From: CAVQKZ01 sp963837325
Lineage (GTDB): Bacteria > Actinomycetota > Actinomycetes > Mycobacteriales > Jatrophihabitantaceae
Length of the DNA: 64,000 bases
Assembly: GCA_963837325.1 (NCBI GenBank)
Contig: CAWIMV010000001.1
Span: 1,922,001 to 1,986,000, forward strand
Direction of reading: 5' to 3'
The notes beneath the pieces were generated by a model. It was not told where the DNA came from. It did no database searches and worked only from the letters and a program-made list of their open reading frames with translations. A program made the translations under genes and the position numbers. Shown here in pieces: positions 17,142 to 25,627 of this stretch. Position 1 is the stretch's first letter, and the number at the start of each line of letters is the position of its first letter.

Positions 17142-17759
17142 GTGTCGATCGTGTCAACGTACGAGCAGACCGGCCGCACCGGGCAGAAGTCGCGCACCCG
17201 CAGCGCACTGATCGCGTCCGCCCGCAGTCTCGTGGCGCGCGGCGGGGCGCCGCCGACCGTGGAACAGGTCGCGGCGGAGGCCTCGATCTCCAGAACCACG
17301 GCGTACCGCTACTTTCCGAACCAGAAGGCGATGCTCCGCGCCGCCCATCCGGAGACCGAGGCCGGCACCCTGTTGCCCCCAGACGCCGGTGATGACCCAG
17401 AGACGCGGCTGCAGCTTGCGGTAACGGCCTTCGCCCGGCTGATCGTCGACACCGAGGCTCAGCAGCGGACGATGCTGCGCCTCTCGCTCGAGCCCGAGAC
17501 CTCGGCTGAGCAGTTGCCATTGCGCCAAGGCCGCGCGATCAACTGGTTCGAAGAAGCGCTCGCCCCGCTGCGGCCACGCCTATCGGCCGCCGACCTGCAC
17601 CGTCTTGCGATCGCGGTCCGCAATGCAACCGGTATCGAATCGCTCGTGTGGCTGACCGATGTCGCGGGGCTGTCGCGCGACGACGCCGTCGAACTCATGC
17701 AATGGTCGGCCGTTGCCCTGCTCCGGCATGCGCTGGCCGAGCACCCCGGCTCACCCTAG
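17142..17759 (+). CDS. TetR/AcrR-family transcriptional regulator
   Basis: This 205-residue protein has an N-terminal TetR helix-turn-helix (about residues 18-62, with TVEQVAAEASISRTTAYRYF typical of the recognition helix) and a ligand domain with no recognisable specificity. It starts with GTG at 17142. A second GTG at 17151 is possible. It is divergent from the cupin gene and likely binds the TGGTACT palindrome. It converges with the EAL-GAF gene, whose stop lies 3 bp away. Confidence 0.88.
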   Translation: MSIVSTYEQTGRTGQKSRTRSALIASARSLVARGGAPPTVEQVAAEASISRTTAYRYFPNQKAMLRAAHPETEAGTLLPPDAGDDPETRLQLAVTAFARLIVDTEAQQRTMLRLSLEPETSAEQLPLRQGRAINWFEEALAPLRPRLSAADLHRLAIAVRNATGIESLVWLTDVAGLSRDDAVELMQWSAVALLRHALAEHPGSP

Positions 17760-17761
17760 GG

Positions 17762-19048
17762 CTACCTCGGCCGCCGCGTATCGGGCAGGCGGAGCAGAAC
17801 GTTGCCGATGTGTTCGGCGAGTGTGCGCGCGTGAATCATGTCGTCGTTCGTCCAGCGTCGGTTCGTCCGATGCTGGAACTCCAGAACGCCGAGCGGAGTC
17901 GCGCCGCTGACTACGGGGATGAGCAGCAGGCTGGCCATTCCCTGGCCGGCCAGCAGGTCCCGTTCGGCCGGATCGCTGGCCGGATCGTCGACGTGCGCTT
18001 CGATCATCACCGCTGAGTCCAGCGCGCCTCGGGTGGCGGGAAAGTCGCCCAGCACGTACAGGGCGCCGTCTACCGGGGCCCCGGCGGCGCTGATCTCCTG
18101 AAGCAGGCCGTCGTCGTCCAGCGTCGACAAACCGATCACGTCGATGCCTAATCCGGCCGCGGCACTGCGTAAGGCCTTGTGCACGTCCGGCAGGGCCACG
18201 CTGCCGGCCAGCGCGGCCGTGATCTCACGGATGCGAGCCGATGAGTCCGGCGCGACAGTCAGCGAGGCCGACCGCAGCAGCTCGGCCCGCGCCCGCCGGC
18301 AGGCCCGCACCGCCGCCGCCGAGGCTGCGGGCAGCGTCGCGGCCGGAGCGGCGATCGCCCAGCCCTGTGCGTAGTCGACGTCGCGTTCGGTGAGGTTGGT
18401 CAGATCATCGATGGTTTCCGCGCCCTCACCCAGCACGCGGGCGCCGATGCGGTGCGACAGGCTGACCAGCGAATCGATGACGGCTGTCTTGGCGATGCTC
18501 TGCCGGGCCGCGGTCACCAGGCCGCGATCGAGCTTGACGATGTCCGGGCGCAGCGTGGCCAGACGCAACAGGCCGGCGTAGCCCGTGCTCGCGTCGTCGA
18601 TCGCCACCAGAGCCCCGCGCCTCCGGAGATCGGTCAGGGCCACGAAGAGCGCCTCGGGATGCCCGGCCGACTGCTCCGTGACTTCGACGATCACCCCGCT
18701 GAGGTCGCCGCGCAGTTCTCGGCGCACGACAAGCGCGTTCACGGCGTTCGGGCTGACATTCACACTCAACAGGACGTCCGCGGGCATTTCATCCCGGCGT
18801 CGCAACGAAATTCGCAGGCATTCCGCCTCGAGTTCGAGACCGCGGCCCACGGCATACGCCTCGACAAAAGCGTCTTCGACGGAGAACCCCGCTTGGGCCG
18901 GGAACCGGGCCAAAGCCTCCGCGGCGACAACTGCCCCCGTGCTGACGTCGATGATCGGCTGCAACGCGACCTCGAGCTGGTCGAATGACAGCACCGGAGG
19001 TACCGAGGATGAATCCGGAATGCGGCGGACCTTGCGAAGGCCAGACAC
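17762..19048 (-). CDS. EAL-domain (c-di-GMP phosphodiesterase) protein with C-terminal GAF domain
   Basis: This 428-residue soluble protein has an EAL domain at about 20-250 and a GAF sensor at about 270-420. Residues needed for c-di-GMP hydrolysis appear intact: Glu44-Ala45-Leu46, NVSPNA, EVTEQ, the IDDASTGY loop 6 block, a Lys in IVKLDRG, Glu in GEGAET, and AQGW. It is therefore probably an active phosphodiesterase. The domain order is unusual in that the sensor follows the catalytic domain. The GTG start is preceded by an AGAGG ribosome site. It is the only c-di-GMP gene seen in the window. Confidence 0.85.
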   Translation of the reverse strand: MSGLRKVRRIPDSSSVPPVLSFDQLEVALQPIIDVSTGAVVAAEALARFPAQAGFSVEDAFVEAYAVGRGLELEAECLRISLRRRDEMPADVLLSVNVSPNAVNALVVRRELRGDLSGVIVEVTEQSAGHPEALFVALTDLRRRGALVAIDDASTGYAGLLRLATLRPDIVKLDRGLVTAARQSIAKTAVIDSLVSLSHRIGARVLGEGAETIDDLTNLTERDVDYAQGWAIAAPAATLPAASAAAVRACRRARAELLRSASLTVAPDSSARIREITAALAGSVALPDVHKALRSAAAGLGIDVIGLSTLDDDGLLQEISAAGAPVDGALYVLGDFPATRGALDSAVMIEAHVDDPASDPAERDLLAGQGMASLLLIPVVSGATPLGVLEFQHRTNRRWTNDDMIHARTLAEHIGNVLLRLPDTRRPR

Positions 19049-19303
19049 TGGCCACGACCTCTCGACACAGCGCCAGCCACGTTTCCGGACTGCGCGCAGG
19101 CAAACGGTATAGCTACCGGAGCCGCAAAGTCATGCGATTGCTTATCTTAACCTTGCAACGCAAATTCGACACCGGTGGCGGGAACGAGGGGCGGCTATGA
19201 CCGCCCACGGCCGTAAAGTTAGCGCGGATAAATCTTTATAGGCAAGCAACTCGCCGACGACCGCGCAGCTTTGTCCACGCCGCGGCCGAGCCGCGCTTCG
19301 GCA
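19049..19303. other. 255-bp intergenic region upstream of the EAL-GAF gene, unusually AT-rich in part
   Basis: No gene is seen here. It holds the EAL-GAF promoter region (minus strand) and the end of ackA. AT-rich patches at 19140-19170 and 19215-19250 stand out. On the plus strand, GGCAAAC (19099-19105), a CGGTA-TAGC-TACCG hairpin (19105-19118) and GAGCCGCAAAGTC (19119-19131) loosely recall the conserved blocks of a c-di-GMP-I riboswitch, but the second half of that fold is not recognisable. A GGGCGG/CCGCCC hairpin lies at 19189-19206. Confidence 0.4.
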
Positions 19304-20404
19304 TCAGCCGGAGGCGAGCAACCGGCGGGCCTCGCCGGCGATCTGCAGATCCTCACGAGCTCGGATCACCACCGTGCGGGCCGCCGCCGCGGTGCCGGTG
19401 ACATCGGCGTCTTGGCCTTCGTTCGTCTCGTTGCGTCGCTCATCGACAGCGAGGCCCAGGTAGCCGAGCCGGTCGGCCGCTCGACGCCGGACCATCGGCG
19501 AGCGTTCCCCGACGCCGCCGGTGAAGGCCAGCACATCGATTCCGCCGATGGCCGCGGTCATGGCGGCGATGCCTGCTGCCAGGCGATGGATGTAGACGTC
19601 GAGGGCCAGCACCGCGTCGGGCTCGTCGCGCCCGGCCGCGGCTTCCACCTCACGCATGTCCCCCGTGCCGGCCAGGGCCAGCAGCCCCGACTGCTGCTCG
19701 AGAGCAGTGGCGACCTGGTGTGGGCTCAGGTGCTCGTGCTCCTCCAGCCACAAGACCAGACCGGGGTCGACCGTGCCGGACCGCGTGGCCATCACCAGGC
19801 CTTCCAGCGGGGTGAAGCCCATCGTCGTGTCGACGCTGCGGCCCTGGAGCACCGCCGCCAGCGACGCCCCCGCGCCCAGGTGGCACGTGACGATCCGCAG
19901 CTGCGCCAGCGGCCGGTTGACGACGTCGGCGGCCCGTTGGGCGCAGTACGCATGCGACAGCCCGTGGAACCCATAGCGACGGATTCCGTAGCGCCGCCGC
20001 CAGGCCCGCGGCACGGCGTAGGTCGCCGCTGCCGCGGGGATCGTGGTGTGGAACGCGGTGTCAAAGCTCGCGACCGCCGGCACCTGCGGCAACCGCGCTG
20101 TGACCGCATCCAGGGCCGCGAGCGACTTCGGCTGATGCAACGGGGCGAGGTCGGTCAGCTGCTGGAGCTGCCGGCGCACCGAGGCGGTGAGCAGGACCGG
20201 CCCGGCGAACAAGGTTCCGCCGTGCACGACCCGGTGCCCGACGACGTCGGGGTCCGGCCAGTCGCGCAGGATCCGGCCCAGACGGTCGATGTCGAGACCG
20301 TCCGGGCCGGCCGGCAGATCGGACTCCTGCTCGACGGTGTCATCGGCACGGAGCAGACGCAGTTTCAGGCTGGAGGAGCCAGCGTTGACAACGAGCACCC
20401 GCAC
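19304..20404 (-). CDS. ackA: acetate kinase
   Basis: It converts acetyl phosphate and ADP to acetate and ATP. The 366-residue protein keeps the family motifs: NAGSSSLK at 7-14, RYGFHGLSH, HLGAGAS, DTTMGFTPLEG and FTGGVGE. It is some 30 residues shorter than E. coli AckA, as is common for copies beside phosphoketolase. The GTG at 20404 is 4 bp after the phosphoketolase stop, so the two enzymes act together: phosphoketolase makes acetyl phosphate and AckA harvests ATP. No pta gene is present here. Confidence 0.94.
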   Translation of the reverse strand: MRVLVVNAGSSSLKLRLLRADDTVEQESDLPAGPDGLDIDRLGRILRDWPDPDVVGHRVVHGGTLFAGPVLLTASVRRQLQQLTDLAPLHQPKSLAALDAVTARLPQVPAVASFDTAFHTTIPAAAATYAVPRAWRRRYGIRRYGFHGLSHAYCAQRAADVVNRPLAQLRIVTCHLGAGASLAAVLQGRSVDTTMGFTPLEGLVMATRSGTVDPGLVLWLEEHEHLSPHQVATALEQQSGLLALAGTGDMREVEAAAGRDEPDAVLALDVYIHRLAAGIAAMTAAIGGIDVLAFTGGVGERSPMVRRRAADRLGYLGLAVDERRNETNEGQDADVTGTAAAARTVVIRAREDLQIAGEARRLLASG

Positions 20405-20408
20405 TGGG

Positions 20409-22781
20409 TCAGTCCTGCCCGGCCGACGCCGGCCAGGTCCAGCCGGTGATCGCCGGGTCGTCCTCGCCATGCTCGCGGGTGTACGCGCGGGCGGCCAGGC
20501 GGGCGTCGGACATCTGCTGCCGCAACGTGGCCGCATGGCTACCCAGCGACGGAACGCGGTCGATCACGTCCATGACGAGGTGGAACCGGTCGAGGTCGTT
20601 GAGCATGACCATGTCGAACGGAGTGGTGGTCGTGCCCTCCTCCTTGTAGCCGCGCACGTGCAGGTTGCTGTGATTGTTGCGGCGGTACGTCAGGCGGTGG
20701 ATCAGCCACGGGTAGCCGTGGTAGGCGAAGATCACCGGCTTGTCGGTGGTGAACAGCGCGTCGAAGTCGCGGTCGGCCAACCCGTGCGGGTGCTCCGTCT
20801 CATTCTGCAGGCGCATGATGTCGACCACGTTGATGACCCGCACGTTGAGATCGGGCAGGTGCGTGCGCAGAAGGTCGGCCGCCGCCAGCGTCTCGAGGGT
20901 CGGGATGTCACCGGCGCAGGCGAGTACGACGTCGGGCTCGTCGTCGCCGGTGCCGGCCCACGGCCAGATGCCGACTCCCCGGGTGCAGTGCGCGATCGCC
21001 TCGTCCATCGTCAGGTAGTTGAGCGCGGGTTGCTTGCCCGCGACGATGACGTTGACGTAGTTGCGGCTGCGCAGGCAGTGGTCGGCCACCGAGAGCAGGG
21101 TGTTCGCGTCCGGCGGGAGATAGACCCGGACGATCTCGGCCTTCTTGTTGATCACGTGGTCGATGAAGCCGGGGTCCTGGTGGGAGAACCCGTTGTTGTC
21201 CTGGCGCCAGACGTGCGAGGACAGCAGGTAGTTCAGCGACGCGATCGGCGCCCGCCACGGGATGGCCCGGGTCGTCTTGAGCCACTTGGCGTGCTGGTTG
21301 AACATCGAGTCGATGATGTGGATGAACGCCTCGTAGCAGTTGAACAGCCCATGCCGCCCGGTGAGCAGGTAACCCTCCAGCCAGCCCTGGCACAGGTGCT
21401 CGGACAGCACCTCCATGACACGCCCGTCCGGAGCGAGGTGATCGTCGCCCGGCACCGTCGTCGCCTCCCACGCTCGGTCGGTCTTCTCGAACACGGCGCT
21501 GAGCCGGTTGGACACCGTCTCGTCCGGGCCCATCAGCCGGAACCGGTCGCCGTTGCGGGCAATGATGTCGCGCAGGAACTCGCCGAGCACCCGCGTGGCC
21601 TCCGTCCAGCTCTGCGCCGGACGGTCGACCGCGACGGCGTAGTCGCGGAAATCGGGCATGGCGAGGTCGCGTAGCAGCAGGCCGCCGTTGGCGTGCGGGT
21701 TGGCGCTCATCCGCCTGCTGCCGGTCGGCGCGAGTTCCTGCAGGTGCGGCAGCAGCTGGCCGGACTTGTCGAACAACTCGTCCGGGCGGTAGCTGCGCAG
21801 CCACTGCTCGAGCAGTTCGCGGTGGCCGTTGTTCGTCCGGGTTTCGGTCAGCGGCACCTGATGCGAGCGGAACGTGCCTTCGACCGGCAGGCCGTCGACC
21901 TCCTTGGGACCGGTCCAGCCCTTCGGGGTGCGCAGCACGATCATCGGCCAGGCCGGCCGGGCCGGCTGCTCCGTCCTCGGCCCGCCGTCACGGGCCGCCT
22001 GCTGGATCGCGACGATGTCGTCGAGCACCTGGTCGAGCGTGGCCGCCAGCTGCTGATGGACGTCGGCGGGATCGTCGCCGACCACGAAGTGGGGCTCGTA
22101 GCCGTTGCCCCGCATCAGGGCAGCCAATTCGTCATCAGGGATCCGGGCCAGCACGGTCGGGTTGGCGATCTTGTAACCGTTCAAATGCAGCACCGGCAAG
22201 ACGGCGCCGTCGGTCACCGGGTCGAGGAACTTGTTGGAATGCCAGCTGGCGGCCAACGGGCCGGTTTCGGCCTCGCCGTCGCCGACCACACACAGCGCGA
22301 GCAGATCGGGGTTGTCGAATACGGCACCGTAGGCGTGCACGAGCGCGTAGCCCAGCTCGCCACCTTCGTGGATGGAGCCCGGCGTCTCTGGCGCGACATG
22401 GCTGGGGATGCCGCCAGGAAAGGAGAACTGTCGGAACAGCGCCCGCATCCCGTCCTCGTCCGGCCCGATGGACGAATACACCTCGCTGTAGGTGCCTTCC
22501 AGGTAGGCGTTGGCGACCAGCCCGGGCCCGCCGTGGCCGGGGCCGGTCACGTAGAGCGCATTCAGGTCGCGGTTCTTGATGACCCGGTTCATGTGGGCGT
22601 AGAGCAGGTTCAGCCCGGGCGTCGTTCCCCAGTGCCCGAGCAGCCGGGGCTTGATGTGCTCGGGCGCGAGCGGCTCGCGCAGCAGCGGGTTGGCCAGCAA
22701 ATAGATCTGCCCGACCGAGAGGTAGTTGGCCGCCCGCCAGTACGCGTCGATCAGGTCCAGTTCCTCAGGACTCAGCGTCAT
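20409..22781 (-). CDS. xfp: xylulose-5-phosphate/fructose-6-phosphate phosphoketolase
   Basis: This thiamine-diphosphate enzyme splits xylulose 5-phosphate (or fructose 6-phosphate) with phosphate into acetyl phosphate and glyceraldehyde 3-phosphate (or erythrose 4-phosphate). It has the full family length, 790 residues. Visible signatures include LGHWGTTPGLN near the N-terminus, the ThDP-binding GDGEAETGPLA stretch, LHLNGYKI, and the SHVWRQDNNGFSHQDPG block in the pyrimidine domain. The ATG at 22781 matches the family N-terminus; the frame remains open upstream only as a shadow of the regulator gene. Operon with ackA. Confidence 0.96.
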   Translation of the reverse strand: MTLSPEELDLIDAYWRAANYLSVGQIYLLANPLLREPLAPEHIKPRLLGHWGTTPGLNLLYAHMNRVIKNRDLNALYVTGPGHGGPGLVANAYLEGTYSEVYSSIGPDEDGMRALFRQFSFPGGIPSHVAPETPGSIHEGGELGYALVHAYGAVFDNPDLLALCVVGDGEAETGPLAASWHSNKFLDPVTDGAVLPVLHLNGYKIANPTVLARIPDDELAALMRGNGYEPHFVVGDDPADVHQQLAATLDQVLDDIVAIQQAARDGGPRTEQPARPAWPMIVLRTPKGWTGPKEVDGLPVEGTFRSHQVPLTETRTNNGHRELLEQWLRSYRPDELFDKSGQLLPHLQELAPTGSRRMSANPHANGGLLLRDLAMPDFRDYAVAVDRPAQSWTEATRVLGEFLRDIIARNGDRFRLMGPDETVSNRLSAVFEKTDRAWEATTVPGDDHLAPDGRVMEVLSEHLCQGWLEGYLLTGRHGLFNCYEAFIHIIDSMFNQHAKWLKTTRAIPWRAPIASLNYLLSSHVWRQDNNGFSHQDPGFIDHVINKKAEIVRVYLPPDANTLLSVADHCLRSRNYVNVIVAGKQPALNYLTMDEAIAHCTRGVGIWPWAGTGDDEPDVVLACAGDIPTLETLAAADLLRTHLPDLNVRVINVVDIMRLQNETEHPHGLADRDFDALFTTDKPVIFAYHGYPWLIHRLTYRRNNHSNLHVRGYKEEGTTTTPFDMVMLNDLDRFHLVMDVIDRVPSLGSHAATLRQQMSDARLAARAYTREHGEDDPAITGWTWPASAGQD

Positions 22782-22821
22782 GCCCCGATTGTGCCGCGTC
22801 GGCCCCCCATGGAGCGGCCAC

Positions 22822-22842
22822 GACCTGCAGGTCCGCGGACCT
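22822..22842. other. two overlapping perfect palindromes between the LuxR-type gene and xfp
   Basis: GACCTGCAGGTC (22822-22833) and AGGTCCGCGGACCT (22829-22842) share the AGGTC stretch, so only one hairpin can form at a time. They sit just after the stop of the regulator and before xfp. A weak terminator or an operator are both possible. Confidence 0.35.
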
Positions 22843-23878
22843 ACCCCAGGAGCTGGACGCGCAGCTGCCCCGCGCTGGACACGCCGGTCTTGTCGAAGAC
22901 CGCTTTGACGTGGTCGTTGACCGTGTGCAACGAGATGTGCAATTGCGCGGCGATCGCCTTGCGGGACAGACCGACCAGCAGCTTCTGGGTGACGTCTCGC
23001 TCTCGATTGGTCAGCCCGTACGCCGCGATGATCAGCGGGGCGAGCGCCGACGGGCTCACCGGTTCGATCACCACGGCGACCGAGCCCGGTACCGCATCCA
23101 GGCCGGCGGCCTCCACCGTCAGCCAACTGCCCGAGGGCGCGCGGACCCGTGCGCGCGCCGCCCGTCGGCCCCAATCGCCGCCGGCATGCAGCGCCCCGAC
23201 GACACCAAGGACAACGGTCGGCAGGGGCTCCACGCGCGGTCGGTCGAGTTGGTGGAGCTCGGCCAGCCAATGCGCCGCCGCCGGGGTCGCCGAGTGCAGG
23301 CTCGCGTCGGGGTTGAGCACGGCAACCCCCGGCCCGTCCCACGCGTCGGTGGACAGAGCCCGCTCACTGACCAGGGCGCGGCGCAACGCGCCCGCAATAA
23401 CCGGTCCGATCCGCGCGATCGCCCGCGCATCCGCTTCGTCGAAGCCGGCTCGGGCCTCGGCGCGGTGCAGGCACAGCAGTCCCCAGCACTCACCGTCGAG
23501 CATGAGAGCGACACGCAACTCGTCGCCGAGCCCGTAGGGATACATCGCCAGGCGATACCTGCGCGCCGCCATCCGGTCGCCGCGCGTTGCCTCGTCGAGC
23601 CAGCCGACCGGACTCGGCGCCCGCGCGAGGTGGCGCAGTTGGTTGACGTCGTCGTCGCCCAGCTCGGTCTGGATGAACGCCGGCCCCGCCTCCGTCGGCA
23701 TCCCCCGGCGGAACGCGCGGGTGTAGAGCAGGGTCGCCGGGTCGACCGCGGCGAGGAACACTCCGTCGAAGGGGATGGCTCGGGCCAATCGGTCGAAAAG
23801 CCCGCGACTGAACGTGTCGGCGTCGGCCGCAGTGGCACACCATCGCGCGATACCCGCACCGCTCGGCTGAGCTGCCAC
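22841..23878 (-). CDS. LuxR-type regulator with GAF-like sensor region
   Basis: The C-terminal 60 residues form a LuxR helix-turn-helix (LTNRERDVTQKLL, then a HISLHTVNDHVKAVFDKTG recognition region). The preceding part resembles GAF-type sensor domains (about 20-160). The start is uncertain. GTG at 23878 gives 345 residues and avoids overlap with the divergent gene. GTG at 23937 is the main alternative. It lies directly upstream of xfp-ackA on the same strand and may regulate them. No ligand can be named. Confidence 0.75.
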   Translation of the reverse strand: MAAQPSGAGIARWCATAADADTFSRGLFDRLARAIPFDGVFLAAVDPATLLYTRAFRRGMPTEAGPAFIQTELGDDDVNQLRHLARAPSPVGWLDEATRGDRMAARRYRLAMYPYGLGDELRVALMLDGECWGLLCLHRAEARAGFDEADARAIARIGPVIAGALRRALVSERALSTDAWDGPGVAVLNPDASLHSATPAAAHWLAELHQLDRPRVEPLPTVVLGVVGALHAGGDWGRRAARARVRAPSGSWLTVEAAGLDAVPGSVAVVIEPVSPSALAPLIIAAYGLTNRERDVTQKLLVGLSRKAIAAQLHISLHTVNDHVKAVFDKTGVSSAGQLRVQLLG

Positions 23879-23965
23879 GCCTCGATGGTGACACGAGATC
23901 GCGGCCAGGGGACCCCCTGGAACCAGGGATGGCACCCGCTGTGGTGATCGCCGAGCATCGTTGCC

Positions 23966-24508
23966 ATGACCGATATCGCAGACCGGCCGGCCAAGGTCGG
24001 CGTGTACCCGCCCGACGACGAGATGATGGCGGCCGCCCACACGGTGCCCGGCGTCCGGTTCACCCCCGGCGCGGTGATCGCCTTCGACGGGCCGACTCTG
24101 TCTGGACCGGAAGCGGCCGGAGCATTGACCTTGCTCCATACGACCTTCGCCGACAATGACGGCGCCCAGCGCGCGTATCGCAACTTCGCGGCCATGCAGG
24201 AGGAGTTCCGCTACCGGTCAGGGTTCGTGCGGTGGCTGGTCTTCAACGACGGGCCGCACGGCTACGCGCTCGGGCTGTGGCGCAGCCCCGAGGACGTGAT
24301 CGCGTTCATCGGCGGGTCGGCGCACCAGAAGATGGCGCGCGAGCAACGCGAGCGCCCCTTCGAATACAGCCAGTTCTCGGGACTGTGGGCGGCGCACACG
24401 GTGGGACAACGAACGCTGTACTGCGAGCGCTGCCACACCGGTACGGCGGCTCCGGCCCGCGAATGCGGCAACTGCCGCAACCCACTGGACGACCCGTTCC
24501 TGGCTTGA
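23966..24508 (+). CDS. uncharacterised protein with C-terminal zinc ribbon
   Basis: I do not recognise this 180-residue protein at family level. The middle (about 55-135) has an alternating alpha/beta pattern with FVRWLVFNDGPHGYALGLW and a downstream helix, reminiscent of dimeric alpha-beta barrel (ABM/DUF3291-like) proteins. The C-terminus has CERCHTG followed by ECGNCRN, two CxxC knuckles that should bind one zinc ion. No signal peptide or membrane segment is seen. It is divergent from the LuxR-type gene and 48 bp upstream of the esterase cluster. The following gene appears to have its own promoter. Confidence 0.7.
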   Translation: MTDIADRPAKVGVYPPDDEMMAAAHTVPGVRFTPGAVIAFDGPTLSGPEAAGALTLLHTTFADNDGAQRAYRNFAAMQEEFRYRSGFVRWLVFNDGPHGYALGLWRSPEDVIAFIGGSAHQKMAREQRERPFEYSQFSGLWAAHTVGQRTLYCERCHTGTAAPARECGNCRNPLDDPFLA

Positions 24509-24544
24509 ACCACCGCTTGCCCGATCCAGTGCGGACCGGTGATC

Positions 24545-24550
24545 TAAAGT
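24545..24550 (+). promoter_or_regulatory. -10 box of the esterase gene, leaderless layout
   Basis: TAAAGT ends 6 nt before the ATG at 24557, with no ribosome site between. A good -35 is not evident. Confidence 0.5.
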
Positions 24551-24556
24551 TTTGCG

Positions 24557-25627
24557 ATGCCCCCGACCCGCACCGGTACGGCGCCGGTGACCGATGCCGC
24601 CGGCGTCGTGTTCGCCCTGCCCGACCGGGGTGGTCGGCTGGCCGGCGTGCGCCTGGTGCAGGAACTCGGTCTCACTGACGGACTGGCATTCGTTCGCCAG
24701 GGCGGCACGTGGACGTTGCGGCTGCCCCGGCCGCCGGTCGATCGCATGGAGTACCGGCTCGAGACGACCGACCTCGACGGCGGCACAGAGACGATCACCG
24801 ACCCCGGCAATCCACTTCGCGCCGGCGGGGCGTTCGGCGACAAGTCGGTCGTGCTGTTCCCGGAGTACCGCCAGCCGCCCTGGCTCGAGTTGCCGCCCGC
24901 GCCGGAATCGACGCAACCGTTCAGCATCCACACCCGCGCCCTCGCGACCACGATCGACGGCGTGCTGTGGGCGCCTGATGGGCTCGAGCCCCGCCAACCC
25001 GCGCCGTTGCTGGTGGTGCACGACGGCCCGGAATACGCGCGGCTCGGCTCGTTCACCCACTACCTCGGCGCATCGCTCGCCGCGGGCGCCCTGCCGCCGC
25101 TGCGCGCCGCGCTGTTGGCGCCAGGTGACCGCAACGTCAACTACGCGGCCAACCGGGCCTACGCCCGGGCGCTGTGCGTCGACTTGCTACCGAAGTTGGA
25201 CCGGCTGGCCCCGGCGTCGTTGCGGATCGGCGTGGGCGTGAGCCTTGGTGCGCTGGCGATGCTGCACGCCCACCGCTCGTTTCCGTCGGCGTTCAACGCG
25301 CTGCTGTTGCAGTCGGGCAGCTTCTTCACCCCGCAGCTGGATGCGCAGGAACGTGAGTTCTCCGGCTTCGAGCCAGTGACGGATTTCGTGGCGAAAGTCG
25401 CCCGCTCCCGTGACAACCGCAGGCCCCTGCCGACCGTGATGACGTGCGGGGTCGTCGAGGAGAACCTCGCCAACAACCAGCACATGGCCGACCTGCTGCG
25501 CGCGCTGGACTATCCGGTCGATTTCCACGTCGTCCGCGACGGCCATAACTACACGGCTTGGCGCGATGCGCTGCATCCGGCGTTCACCGAGCTGCTCGGA
25601 GACCTGGCTGGTGCGCATGCGGCGTGA
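24557..25627 (+). CDS. esterase of the enterochelin-esterase-like (Fes/esterase D) type
   Basis: This 356-residue cytoplasmic protein has an N-terminal immunoglobulin-like cap (about 10-115, with a DRMEYRLE strand typical of Fes N-domains) and an alpha/beta hydrolase domain. The nucleophile is Ser229 in GVGVSLGA, the oxyanion region is VVHDGPEYA, and the likely catalytic His is in the RDGHNYTAW block. Fes-type enzymes hydrolyse siderophore trilactones, but there are no siderophore genes here. Related proteins recur with an ATP-grasp enzyme in actinobacteria. The stop overlaps the start of the next esterase gene. Confidence 0.8.
   Translation: MPPTRTGTAPVTDAAGVVFALPDRGGRLAGVRLVQELGLTDGLAFVRQGGTWTLRLPRPPVDRMEYRLETTDLDGGTETITDPGNPLRAGGAFGDKSVVLFPEYRQPPWLELPPAPESTQPFSIHTRALATTIDGVLWAPDGLEPRQPAPLLVVHDGPEYARLGSFTHYLGASLAAGALPPLRAALLAPGDRNVNYAANRAYARALCVDLLPKLDRLAPASLRIGVGVSLGALAMLHAHRSFPSAFNALLLQSGSFFTPQLDAQEREFSGFEPVTDFVAKVARSRDNRRPLPTVMTCGVVEENLANNQHMADLLRALDYPVDFHVVRDGHNYTAWRDALHPAFTELLGDLAGAHAA

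Noticed and set aside
20405..20536. N-terminal extension of acetate kinase
   Set aside because: It would run inside the phosphoketolase gene, and the conserved VLVVNAGSSS start follows the GTG at 20404.
22783..22794. 12-base match (CCCCGATTGTGC) to the left arm of the hairpin at 58696
   Set aside because: It lacks the second arm and sits just upstream of the xfp start, so it is probably chance, not a repeat copy.
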